Of a stretch of DNA of 64,000 nucleotides, positions 41,366 through 49,746 are shown piece by piece (position 1 is the stretch's first letter; the number at the start of each line of letters is the position of its first letter). Source of the stretch: Propioniciclava soli. GTDB lineage: Bacteria > Actinomycetota > Actinomycetes > Propionibacteriales > Propionibacteriaceae. Below the pieces are notes generated by a model, which saw nothing but the letters and a program-made list of their open reading frames with translations, was not told the origin of the DNA and searched no databases. A program made the position numbers and the translations under genes. The DNA lies in NCBI RefSeq assembly GCF_014858005.1, contig NZ_JACYOT010000004.1, positions 372,001-436,000 on the forward strand, given 5' to 3'.

Positions 41366-41710
41366 TCACGCGTCCGCGTCGAGGCCCCGCAGCCGGGGAT
41401 TCCGGAGGAGCACAGCGACGCGCTGGCGCAGCGACGCAGAGCTGAGCGCCGGATGGTCGCCGAGCAGATGCGCACCCGCCAGCAGGTAGGCACCCATGAG
41501 CGTCGCGAAGGCGGGCAGCCCCACCCAGGACGGCCGAGCGACGAGGGTGAAGGCCGCCCAGACGAGCAGTGCATTGCCCGCGATCGCGGCCGCGTAAAGG
41601 ATGGGGCGCACGCGCGGAAGCGCCGCGTGGGCGTAGAGGACACCCACCGGGATGCACAGGGCCAGGATGGCCACAGCAGGCCAGAGGTCGGACATCCGGA
41701 GGTCTGTCAT
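41366..41710 (-). CDS. small membrane protein, unknown
   Basis: 114 residues; three hydrophobic segments (about 8-30, 36-58 and 62-82) followed by a basic, Leu- and Arg-rich tail. No family is recognised. First gene of a two-gene unit. ATG 41710 has GAGGAA about ten bases upstream; ATG 41695 is an alternative. Confidence 0.55.
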   Translation of the reverse strand: MTDLRMSDLWPAVAILALCIPVGVLYAHAALPRVRPILYAAAIAGNALLVWAAFTLVARPSWVGLPAFATLMGAYLLAGAHLLGDHPALSSASLRQRVAVLLRNPRLRGLDADA

Positions 41711-42597
41711 GGGGTGTCGTCCATTCCTCGAGGGGTGTCTCGACGGTGCCCGACCCGCGTCGAGCTGTCAAGGGGAGCCAAGGTTCTACGTCCGTCCTCG
41801 TCCCCGCGGGGCCGCCCGGAGTTCGTGGCCTGGTACTGCGGCCATCCGGACGCCTCCCGCTCACTGATGTCCGGCGGGATTCGGACGCACCTCAGGAGAG
41901 GGAAGCCGAGTTGGGGAGGGGCCAACCACCAGCAGGCCTTCGGTCGTGAGTGCGAGCGTGTGGGCGCAGCCACACGCGGCCACCCACAGTTCAGACCCCG
42001 ACTGCACCGTGGATTGTGATGTGCTTACAAACCAATACAAGCTGCCCGTTTCGAGCGAAACCGAACTCGCCCCCACCCCACGCAACTCCGACCTGGAAAG
42101 CGCCAAACGTGCGTTGGGACCTGGCGTACCACCGGGGTCTACTTCCTGCCCTTCTCACTTCCGCTGTCGCGTAGGCGACCCGAGTGGCCCCTTACCGACA
42201 GGTCGGCCAGGACGGTGGTGACTCTACCCTGCTCTCAGCAGGGCTTGCCAGGCACGCACGGTACGGCATCGATTCGGCACAGACAGGTCCACCGGATAGT
42301 GGCAGTCCCCGCCCTGCCGTGCACTTAGGCTTGGGGCCCATTGGGGTCAGGATGCGCACATTCATTCAAGATTTGGAACTCCGAGCGCTTGGCACTCAGC
42401 GGTCACGCTCGGGGGAAGCAGACAGCGATGTGCTTGCCCATCGTGGCAAGCCTTGACGCCTTGCACGTGGCGACCCCTCGCAAGTGAGCGCCTTCACAGG
42501 ATCGTCCATGCTCTCAGCCTCTCGACTGGAGGCTCAGAGGGCCTCCTCGCCGTGGGCTTGTCTCTGTGCGCGCCGCATGTCGGCAGACCCGCCATGC
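41711..42597. other. about 890 bp spacer with a duplicated fprA fragment and low-GC tract
   Basis: Contains a 37 bp exact copy of fprA coding sequence (41818-41854). From about 41990 to 42520 the base composition is visibly richer in A and T than the rest of the window. Frames on both strands are short and unrecognisable. No tRNA fold or transposase remnant was found by eye. It may be the debris of a deleted or transferred segment. Confidence 0.5.
41818..41854 (+). repeat. 37 bp direct repeat of fprA coding sequence (outside copy)
   Basis: Identical to 42976-43012 within fprA. In the fprA frame it encodes EFVAWYCGHPDA. Homology ends abruptly on both sides. Confidence 0.9.
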
Positions 42598-42603
42598 GAA
42601 GAT
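42598..42603 (+). promoter_or_regulatory. candidate -10 box of fprA
   Basis: GAAGAT ends 7 bases before ATG 42611. It is weak at the first base but has the common leaderless spacing. Confidence 0.35.
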
Positions 42604-42610
42604 GCCACCC

Positions 42611-44032
42611 ATGACGCACACGCCGCACGTCGCCATCGTCGGTGCCGGGCCGTCCGGGCTGTTCGCCGCGCAGGCGCTGCTCCGGGCTCACGAGAGCGTC
42701 CGCATCGACATCCTCGACCGGCTACCGGCGCCCTTCGGGCTGCTGCGCTACGGGGTGGCCCCCGACCATGCCAGCATGCAGGGCATCCAGCGTGCGTTGG
42801 TGGCACCGTTCACGTCCGAGCGCGTCCGCTTCTTCGGGCTGGTCGAGCTGGGCCGCAGCATCACCCGCGACGAGCTGGTGGCCGGCTACGACGCGGTGAT
42901 CTATGCGGCTGGTGCGTCGGAGGATCGCCGGCTCCACGTCCCCGGCGAGGAACTGCCGGGTAGCCGCTCCGCGCGGGAGTTCGTGGCCTGGTACTGCGGC
43001 CATCCGGACGCCGAGGCGCAGCAGCTCGCCGGCGTCGAGGCGGCGGTCACGTTCGGCGTCGGCAACGTGGCCGTGGACGTCGCTCGCGTGCTGGCCGCCT
43101 CGCCCGCCCGGTTGGCGGGCACCGACATGCCCGGGGACGTGCTCGCCGAACTGCGCCGGGCGTCGGTCCGCGACGTGTGGGTGGTCGGACGCCGCGGGCC
43201 GCAGCACGCGAGCTTCACCACCCCGGAGCTGCGCGAGCTGCTGGGGCTCGACGGCGTCCAGCCCGTGATTGACCCCACAGACGTGGCGGGTATCGACGAG
43301 ACCGACCTCGACCGGCGCGTGCGGGGCAATCTCGCCGCGCTGCGGGAGGCGGCGGGCCGCTCGGTGCCGGACGCCCACGCGCGCCTCCACCTGCGGTTCT
43401 GGCGGCGCCCGGTCTCCGTCATGGGCGAGGACGCCGTGAGCGGCGTCGTCCTCGAACGCACGCTGCCCGCCGGCGGGACGTCCGTGGTGGGGACGGGGGA
43501 GCGGGAGACCATCGCATGCCAGTTGGTGCTGCGCGCCATCGGGTACCGGGGGCGTCCGCTGGCCGGAGTGGCCTTCGACGACGAGGCCGGCGTGATCCCG
43601 AACCGGGGTGGCCGTGTGGTGCGTCCCGACGGCACGCCGAGCCCGGGGGAGTACGTGGTGGGGTGGATCAAGCGCGGCCCGGTCGGCGTCATCGGCACCA
43701 ACAAGTCCGACGCCGCCGAGACGGTGGCCCTGCTGCTGGACGACCTCGCCGCTGAGACTGGCGTCAAAGACGCGGCGCGGGGGCCGGAGGTGGACGCCCT
43801 GCTGGCCTCCCACGGGTTGGAGGCGTCCAGCTTCGCGGATTGGGAGGCCATCGACGCCGAGGAACGGGCGCGGGGTGAGGCGTCCGGCCGGTCGCGGGTG
43901 AAGGTGGCGTCCTGGAGCCAGCTCACTGACCTCGTCCGGCACGGCCGCGGCGGCGGCCCGCTGGAGCGGGAGCACGAGGGGGAGGCGGCTCCGGCTGCTG
44001 AGGCGGGGCTCGCCGGTGACGATCTTTCCTGA
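42611..44032 (+). CDS. fprA: ferredoxin/flavodoxin-NADP+ reductase FprA
   Basis: 473 residues, adrenodoxin-reductase type. Transfers electrons between NADPH and ferredoxin through FAD. The FAD motif GAGPSGLFAAQALL (residues 9-22), the NADP region GVGNVAVDVARVL, VVGRRGPQHASFTTPELREL and the C-terminal GWIKRGPVGVIGTNKSDAAET are typical. ATG 42611 gives the normal N-terminus. Codons 122-134 are duplicated as a 37 bp fragment upstream of the gene. The C-terminal 40 residues are low complexity. Confidence 0.93.
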   Translation: MTHTPHVAIVGAGPSGLFAAQALLRAHESVRIDILDRLPAPFGLLRYGVAPDHASMQGIQRALVAPFTSERVRFFGLVELGRSITRDELVAGYDAVIYAAGASEDRRLHVPGEELPGSRSAREFVAWYCGHPDAEAQQLAGVEAAVTFGVGNVAVDVARVLAASPARLAGTDMPGDVLAELRRASVRDVWVVGRRGPQHASFTTPELRELLGLDGVQPVIDPTDVAGIDETDLDRRVRGNLAALREAAGRSVPDAHARLHLRFWRRPVSVMGEDAVSGVVLERTLPAGGTSVVGTGERETIACQLVLRAIGYRGRPLAGVAFDDEAGVIPNRGGRVVRPDGTPSPGEYVVGWIKRGPVGVIGTNKSDAAETVALLLDDLAAETGVKDAARGPEVDALLASHGLEASSFADWEAIDAEERARGEASGRSRVKVASWSQLTDLVRHGRGGGPLEREHEGEAAPAAEAGLAGDDLS

Positions 44033-44091
44033 GATCGGCCCGGTGTCGGGAAGACTGGTTCCCACAATGTCGTCGTCAGGCAGGAGAGGTC

Positions 44092-44319
44092 ATGGAGTCG
44101 GTCGAGGTGCGGGGCACGATTCGTCTGGGTCAGTTCCTCCAGGTCGCGGGCCTGGTGGACACCGGCGCGGACGCCCGGGAGGTGATCCTGACCGGTGAGG
44201 TGCGGGTCGACGGCGAGCCGGAGACCCGCCGCGGGCGTCAGCTCCACGGTGGCGAGGTCGTCGAACTGAACGGACGCAGCGTCCGCGTCGGCGTCGAGGA
44301 GGATGCGTCGGACCGGTGA
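44092..44319 (+). CDS. RNA-binding S4 domain protein (YbcJ/YaaA-like)
   Basis: 75 residues, a single S4 domain: IRLGQFLQVAGLVDTGADAR then EVILTGEVRVDGEPETRRG is the conserved RNA-binding core. Small S4 proteins bind ribosomal RNA or ribosome fragments; the exact role is not known. The ATG is preceded by AGGAGAGGTC. Starts 59 bases after fprA. Confidence 0.88.
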   Translation: MESVEVRGTIRLGQFLQVAGLVDTGADAREVILTGEVRVDGEPETRRGRQLHGGEVVELNGRSVRVGVEEDASDR

Positions 44320-44402
44320 ACTTTCATCTCAGTCGCGCCGAGTGGCTGGGCAGCACCGGTTCGTGATCACCCAGCTCACCTCCGAGGCGCACCAAGAGGC
44401 GG

Positions 44403-44436
44403 GTCGACGAGGCGCGCATGCGCATGGGTTCTCGAC
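44403..44436. repeat. 52 bp repeat family, single core at 44.4 kb
   Basis: GTCGACGAGG...GGGTTCTCGAC is one 34-base core of the family, matching the reverse complement of the cores at 62404 onward. Confidence 0.65.
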
Positions 44437-44457
44437 GCGGCTCCTCACGGGACAATC

Positions 44458-44502
44458 CAGACGGGTGCATCCCAGACGGGTGCATCCCAGACGGGTGCGT
44501 CC
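44458..44502. repeat. 15 bp tandem repeat, three copies
   Basis: CAGACGGGTGCATCC repeated three times, the last with one change, ending just before the stop codon of the arginase gene. Probably a variable-number repeat. Confidence 0.85.
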
Positions 44503-44506
44503 CAGA

Positions 44507-45442
44507 TCAGCCCAGCGGTGGGTTGGCCAGATCGGTCACGCGCAGCAGGGTCGACTTGCCGAAGAGGCTCTCCACGAGGTCGACGGCCAGCTCGGCGGTG
44601 GTGTTGCGGACGTCGAGGGCCGGGTTCACCTCCACGAGGTCGAGCGAGCCGAGGCGTCCGGTGTCGGCGATCATCTCCATGCAGAGCTGCGCCTCGCGGT
44701 ACGTCGGCCCGCCGACGACGGGCGTGCCCACTCCGGGTGCCACCGCCGGGTCGACGAAGTCGAGGTCGAGGGAGAGGTGGAGGTGGGTGTCGGCGTCCAC
44801 GCTTGCGAGCACCCGGCGCATCGCGCGCCGCATGCCGGCCTCGTCGAGGTAGCGCATGTCGTACACGCTGATCCCCAGCTCAGCCAGGAATCGCTTCTCG
44901 CCGGCGTCCACGCTGCGCAGGCCCACTTGGTGGATCTGGTCGTGCGTGATCGCCGGCCGCTGGTCCGACAGGCCGGTGAGTTCGTCGGGACCGTGGCCCA
45001 GCAGGCAGGCGACCGGCATGCCGTGGATGTTGCCGGTGGGCGTCATGGCGGAGGTGTTGATGTCGGCGTGGGCGTCCACCCAGATGATGAGGAGCTTCTT
45101 GCCCACCGCGCGGCAGTGGGCGGCGACGGCGCTGATCGAGCCGATCGCGAGGCTGTGGTCGCCGCCCAGCACGACGGGCAGGCGTCCGGACGCCAGCTCG
45201 GCGGCGACGGCGTCGCGCAGCGCGACGTTCCAGGCGATGACCTCGGGCAGGTGCCGGTAGCCGTCGACGGGGGGCGTCATGGGGTTGGGCGGGCCGTCGA
45301 TGTCGCCGGTGTCGACCACGTCGCGGCCCAGGCCGCGCAGGCCGCGTCCGATACCGGCCACGCGGAGGGCGCCCGGGCCGAGCCGGCATCCGGCGACGCC
45401 GGCACCGATGTCGGTGGGTGCACCGATCAGGGACAGCTCCAT
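44507..45442 (-). CDS. rocF: arginase
   Basis: 311 residues. Splits arginine into ornithine and urea with a dinuclear manganese centre. The ligands are in GGDHSLAIG, WVDAHADINT and SLDLDFVDPAVAPG, and the GNIHGMPVA histidine is present. ATG 45442 is chosen because GAGGAGGAA lies directly upstream; an ATG 21 bases earlier is less likely. Stands alone, divergent from dnaE, with a long hairpin in the spacer. A different ureohydrolase such as agmatinase is less likely from the motif spacing. Confidence 0.9.
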   Translation of the reverse strand: MELSLIGAPTDIGAGVAGCRLGPGALRVAGIGRGLRGLGRDVVDTGDIDGPPNPMTPPVDGYRHLPEVIAWNVALRDAVAAELASGRLPVVLGGDHSLAIGSISAVAAHCRAVGKKLLIIWVDAHADINTSAMTPTGNIHGMPVACLLGHGPDELTGLSDQRPAITHDQIHQVGLRSVDAGEKRFLAELGISVYDMRYLDEAGMRRAMRRVLASVDADTHLHLSLDLDFVDPAVAPGVGTPVVGGPTYREAQLCMEMIADTGRLGSLDLVEVNPALDVRNTTAELAVDLVESLFGKSTLLRVTDLANPPLG

Positions 45443-45520
45443 GGGTTCCTCCTCGTCGACCACGTTCGATGATCAGTGTCGCCATGCGGCGAGCTGGGTG
45501 CAAATCCTGCCGTGGCAGCT

Positions 45521-45572
45521 CATTTGGACCCGAGATTGTGGCGCCATGGCAGCACAATCTCGGGTCCAAATG
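45521..45572. repeat. perfect 20 bp hairpin (family 2) in a divergent spacer
   Basis: Arms 45521-45540 and 45553-45572 are exact reverse complements; the 12-base loop contains GCCATGGC. Outer arm (CATTTGGACCCGAG) and loop recur at 51221-51276, while the inner six pairs differ in both arms together. It lies upstream of both arginase and dnaE, where a terminator has no gene to end. Confidence 0.75.
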
Positions 45573-45613
45573 CCGACCCGGCGGGGCGACGCAGCACTGT
45601 CGGGGGCAGCGAC

Positions 45614-45619
45614 TAGGGT
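45614..45619 (+). promoter_or_regulatory. -10 box of dnaE
   Basis: TAGGGT lies 34 bases before ATG 45648 and about 40 bases after the hairpin. Confidence 0.45.
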
Positions 45620-45647
45620 GGTGCCTCCGGGAGGTTGACCACCACTG

Positions 45648-48600
45648 ATGAGCGACGCATTCGTACACCTGCACTGCCACTCCGAGTACTCGATGCTCGA
45701 CGGCGCGGCGCGCCTGAAAGATCTCGTGACCGGCTGCGAACAGATGGGCATGCCGGCCCTCGCGGTGACCGACCACGGCAACGTGTTCGGCGCCTACGAG
45801 TGGTACAAGACGGCCCAGGGCAGCCCGGTGAAGCCGATCATCGGCCTCGAGGCGTACCTGACCCCCAAGACCCACCGCAGCGAGCGCAAGCGGGTCCAGT
45901 TCGGCGACGGCACGGGTGACGACGTGGCGTCCAAGGGCGCCTACACGCACATGACGATGTGGGCGTCCACCACCGAGGGCATGCACAACCTGTTCCGCCT
46001 GGCCTCGCTCAGCTCCATCGAGGGCTTCTTCTACAAGCCGCGGGCCGACCGGGAGTTGCTCCAGCGCTACGCCCCCGGCCTGATCGCAACGACGGGGTGT
46101 CCCTCCGGTGAGGTGCAGACGTACCTGCGGCTGGGCCAGTTCGACGAGGCCGTTCGCTCGGCCGCGGAGTTCCGCGACCTGTTCGGCGAGGGCAACTTCT
46201 TCGTCGAGCTGATGGACCACGGCCTCGACATCGAGACCCGGGTGCGCGACGACCTGCTGCGCCTGGCCAAGAAACTCAACCTCCCGCTGGTGGCGACCAA
46301 CGACCTCCACTACGCGCGCGCCGAGGACGCCGAGGCGCACGACACGCTGCTGTGCGTGTCCGCGGGCTCCAACAAGGACACCCCGGGCCGCTTCAAGTTC
46401 GACGGCAACGGCTACTACCTCAAGAGCCCCGCCGAGATGCGGCAGCTGTTCTCGAACCTGCCGGACGCCTGCGACAACACCCTCGCGATCGCCGAGCGCT
46501 GCGAGGTCGACTTCCACGAGGGCACCGGCACGTACATGCCGCGCTTCGACGTGCCGGCCGGGCACACGGAGGAGAGCTGGTTCGTCGCCGAGGTGCGCCG
46601 CGGGCTGGAGGACCGGTTCGACGGCGCGGTGCCCGACTATGCGACCAAGCAGGCCGACTACGAGGCCGAGATCATCATCAACAAGGGCTACGCGGGGTAC
46701 TTCCTCGTGGTTGCCGACTTCATCACGTGGTCGAAGGCGAACGGCATCCGCGTCGGCCCCGGGCGTGGCTCGGGCGCCGGCTCGATGTGCGCCTACGCCA
46801 TGCGCATCACCGATCTCGACCCGGTGCCCCACGGCCTGTTCTTCGAGCGGTTCCTGAACCCCGAACGCCCGTCGATGCCCGACTTCGACGTGGACTTCGA
46901 CGAGCGCCGCCGTGGTGAGGTCATCAAGTACGTCACCGACAAGTACGGCGACGACCGGGTCTGCCAGATCGTCACCTACGGCACGATCAAGGCCAAGCAG
47001 GCGATCAAGGACGCCGGCCGCGTCCTCGGCAAGCCGTTCGGCCTGGGCGAGAAGCTGACCAAGGCCTACACCCCCGACGTGCAGGGCAAGGGCGTCACAC
47101 TCAAGCAGGTCTTCGACCCCGGTCACGATCGCTACGGCGAGGGCACCGAGTTCCGCCAGCTCTATGAAGAGGACCCCGAGGTCCAGCAGGTCGTCGACAC
47201 CGCGCGCGGCATCGAGGGACTCAAGCGCCAGTGGGGCGTCCACGCGGCCGGCGTCATCATGAGCAGCGAGCCGCTGCTCGACGTCATCCCCGTCATGAAG
47301 CGGGAGCAGGACGGCCAGATCATCACGCAGTTCGACTACCCGAGCTGTGAGAACCTCGGCCTGGTCAAGATGGACTTCCTCGGCCTGCGCAACCTGACGA
47401 TCCTCGACGACGCCGTGAAGAACGTGCAGATCAACCGCGAGCTGGAACTCGACCTGGACGCCTTGGCCAAGGACACCACGGACGCCGCGACCTACGACCT
47501 GCTGGCCCGCGGCGACACGCTCGGGGTGTTCCAGTTCGACGGCTCGGGCTACCGCTCGCTGTGCCGCCTGATGCGACCCGACCAGTTCGCCGACATCACG
47601 GCGCTCGGCGCGCTGTACCGCCCCGGCCCGATGGGGACGAACACCCACGTCAACTACGCGATGCGCAAGAACGGGCAGCAGCCGGTCACGCACATCCACC
47701 CCGAACTGGCCGAGGTGCTCGACCAGATTCTCGGCGAGACCTACGGCCTGCTGGTGTACCAGGAGCAGGTCATGCAGATCGCCCAGCAGCTCGCCGGCTA
47801 CACCCTCGGCGCGGCCGATCTGCTGCGCCGGGCGATGGGCAAGAAGAAGAAAGAGGTGCTGGAGGCCGAGTTCGTCAACTTCGAGGCGGGCATGAAGGCC
47901 CAGGGCTACTCCGACGCCGCGATCGCCGCGCTGTGGGAGACGATGGTGCCGTTCTCGGCGTACGGCTTCAACAAGTCCCACGCCGCGGCGTACGGTCTGG
48001 TGTCGTACTGGACGGCCTACCTGAAGGCCCACTACCCGGCCGAGTACATGGCGGCGCTGCTGGAGTCGGTGCGCGACGACAAGGACAAGATGGCGATCTA
48101 CCTGTCGGAGTGCCGCCGCATGGGCATCCAGGTGCTGCCGCCGGACGTCAACACCTCCCAGGGCCGGTTCACGCCGGTGGGGGACCACATCCGCTTCGGG
48201 CTCGGCGCGATCCGCAACGTCGGCGACAACGTCGTGAACGGCATCATCGCCGCCCGCACTGAGCACGGGTCGGCGTCCGACTTCAACGCGTTCCTCGACC
48301 AGGTGCCGGCGGTGGTGTGCAACAAGCGCGTCATCGAGTCGCTGATCAAGGCGGGCGCGTTCGACTCCATGGGTCACACCCGGCGCGGGCTGATGGAGTG
48401 CTTCGAGACCAAGATCGACGAGGTGGTGGATCTCAAGCGCAACCAGGCCAATGGCCAGGACGACCTGTTCGCCGACTTCTTCGGCGGGGCGGACGCCGAC
48501 GCCGGCGGTTCGCTCGTGGCCAGCCCGGTGCCGGAGCTGCCCGAGTGGGAGAAGATGACGCGGCTGGCGTTCGAGCGCGAGATGCTCGGCCTCTACGTCA

Positions 48601-49181
48601 GCGACCACCCGCTGCAGGGGTTGGAGCACGTGCTGGCCGCCAACCGCGACCTGAGCATCGCCGCGCTGGCGGGTGACGAGCGTCCCCGCGAGGGCATGGT
48701 GACGATCTGCGGCATGATCACCGGCATCCAACGCAAGCAGACCAAGGACGGGAAGGCCTGGGCGATCCTGACGGTGGAGGACCTGGAGGCGTCCATCGAG
48801 GTGCTCGTCTTCAACAAGGCCTACATGCCGGTGGCGCTCTCGCTCGGCACCGACGTGGTGGTGCGCATCCGCGGCCGTCTGCGCGAGAAGGACGACGGCG
48901 TCGAGATCACGGCACAGGACGTGGCGTTCCCCGACGTGACGCAGCGTGAGGACGGCCCGGTGACGATCTCCCTGCCCACCACGCGGTGTACGCCCGAAGT
49001 GGTGGACCAGCTGAAGTTCACGCTGCGGCAGCACCCCGGGTTGGCGGAGGTCCGCGTCCGGCTCATCAGCCCGCAGCGCGCCACGGTGTGGCGGTTGGAC
49101 GACCAGCTGCGCGTCCGGCCGTCCAACTCGCTGGTCGCCGATCTCAAGGCACTGTTGGGGCCGTCCTGTGTCAGCGCCTAG
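45648..49181 (+). CDS. dnaE: DNA polymerase III subunit alpha DnaE
   Basis: 1,177 residues, the replicative polymerase. An N-terminal PHP domain (FVHLHCHSEYSMLDGAARL, DHGNVFGAYEWY) is followed by the palm with GPGRGSGAGSMCAYAM and the catalytic aspartates in MPDFDVDFDERRRG (D414 and D416). The fingers, the helix-hairpin-helix region and an OB domain (MVTICGMITGIQRKQTKDGK) complete it. Full length, DnaE1 type. The stop overlaps the -10 box of the next gene. Confidence 0.97.
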   Translation: MSDAFVHLHCHSEYSMLDGAARLKDLVTGCEQMGMPALAVTDHGNVFGAYEWYKTAQGSPVKPIIGLEAYLTPKTHRSERKRVQFGDGTGDDVASKGAYTHMTMWASTTEGMHNLFRLASLSSIEGFFYKPRADRELLQRYAPGLIATTGCPSGEVQTYLRLGQFDEAVRSAAEFRDLFGEGNFFVELMDHGLDIETRVRDDLLRLAKKLNLPLVATNDLHYARAEDAEAHDTLLCVSAGSNKDTPGRFKFDGNGYYLKSPAEMRQLFSNLPDACDNTLAIAERCEVDFHEGTGTYMPRFDVPAGHTEESWFVAEVRRGLEDRFDGAVPDYATKQADYEAEIIINKGYAGYFLVVADFITWSKANGIRVGPGRGSGAGSMCAYAMRITDLDPVPHGLFFERFLNPERPSMPDFDVDFDERRRGEVIKYVTDKYGDDRVCQIVTYGTIKAKQAIKDAGRVLGKPFGLGEKLTKAYTPDVQGKGVTLKQVFDPGHDRYGEGTEFRQLYEEDPEVQQVVDTARGIEGLKRQWGVHAAGVIMSSEPLLDVIPVMKREQDGQIITQFDYPSCENLGLVKMDFLGLRNLTILDDAVKNVQINRELELDLDALAKDTTDAATYDLLARGDTLGVFQFDGSGYRSLCRLMRPDQFADITALGALYRPGPMGTNTHVNYAMRKNGQQPVTHIHPELAEVLDQILGETYGLLVYQEQVMQIAQQLAGYTLGAADLLRRAMGKKKKEVLEAEFVNFEAGMKAQGYSDAAIAALWETMVPFSAYGFNKSHAAAYGLVSYWTAYLKAHYPAEYMAALLESVRDDKDKMAIYLSECRRMGIQVLPPDVNTSQGRFTPVGDHIRFGLGAIRNVGDNVVNGIIAARTEHGSASDFNAFLDQVPAVVCNKRVIESLIKAGAFDSMGHTRRGLMECFETKIDEVVDLKRNQANGQDDLFADFFGGADADAGGSLVASPVPELPEWEKMTRLAFEREMLGLYVSDHPLQGLEHVLAANRDLSIAALAGDERPREGMVTICGMITGIQRKQTKDGKAWAILTVEDLEASIEVLVFNKAYMPVALSLGTDVVVRIRGRLREKDDGVEITAQDVAFPDVTQREDGPVTISLPTTRCTPEVVDQLKFTLRQHPGLAEVRVRLISPQRATVWRLDDQLRVRPSNSLVADLKALLGPSCVSA

Positions 49182-49184
49182 CAT
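49179..49184 (+). promoter_or_regulatory. -10 box of the membrane protein gene after dnaE
   Basis: TAGCAT, beginning with the dnaE stop codon, ends 7 bases before GTG 49192. Confidence 0.5.
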
Positions 49185-49191
49185 CAACCCC

Positions 49192-49746
49192 GTGGGTGGA
49201 CGCCAACTCGTGAACCGCGTCGGCCTCGTGGTGGCCGTGGCGTTGCTCGTCGGCGCCCTGGCCGCGCTTCTCTGGGTGGCGCTCACGCAGCTGCCGGCGT
49301 TCGTGGTGGGGGCCGACGGCCAGGCCACGATCGCCGAGCGTGCCATGGCGCAGGTTGCCTCGGCTGACTGGTGGTTTTCCGTGCTCGCGGTGGTGGGCGG
49401 GCTGGGCCTGGGGGTCGGGGTATGGGCCAGCCTGCGGCAGTGGGGCTGGCCCGTGGCGTTCGTCGCCGTGGGTGCCGCCGCCATCGCGGCCGTGACCTGT
49501 TGGCTGGTGGGGGAGACCCTCGGCCCCACCCCGTTCGCGGCGCGGATGGCCGCCGCCACCGCCGGCGAGGCGGTGCCCGTCGCCCTGCGGTTGCACGCCC
49601 TCTCCGCCCTCGCCCTGTGGCCGTTCTCCGCCGTGGCTGTCTGCCTGTTCGCCTCCGCCCTGGGGCCGGAGGTCGGCGAGCGGACGCGGCGGCGTCGCCA
49701 GGCGGTCGAGGCGGGGGCGTCCGAGCCGGTGGTCGAGGAGGCGTGA
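49192..49746 (+). CDS. four-helix membrane protein, possibly DUF2567-like
   Basis: 184 residues with four hydrophobic segments (about 9-30, 58-77, 84-105 and 135-160), a larger loop between the first two, and a charged C-terminus. Topology and position resemble actinobacterial DUF2567 proteins, but this is a guess. GTG 49192 is preferred from its -10 box; GTG 49168, inside dnaE, is in the same frame. Its stop overlaps the CYTH-CHAD start (GTGATGG). Confidence 0.6.
   Translation: MGGRQLVNRVGLVVAVALLVGALAALLWVALTQLPAFVVGADGQATIAERAMAQVASADWWFSVLAVVGGLGLGVGVWASLRQWGWPVAFVAVGAAAIAAVTCWLVGETLGPTPFAARMAAATAGEAVPVALRLHALSALALWPFSAVAVCLFASALGPEVGERTRRRRQAVEAGASEPVVEEA

Noticed and set aside
41990-42520. 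tRNA or other structured RNA in the low-GC tract
   Set aside because: No T-arm consensus or paired acceptor ends were found by eye. A covariance search would be needed to exclude other RNAs.
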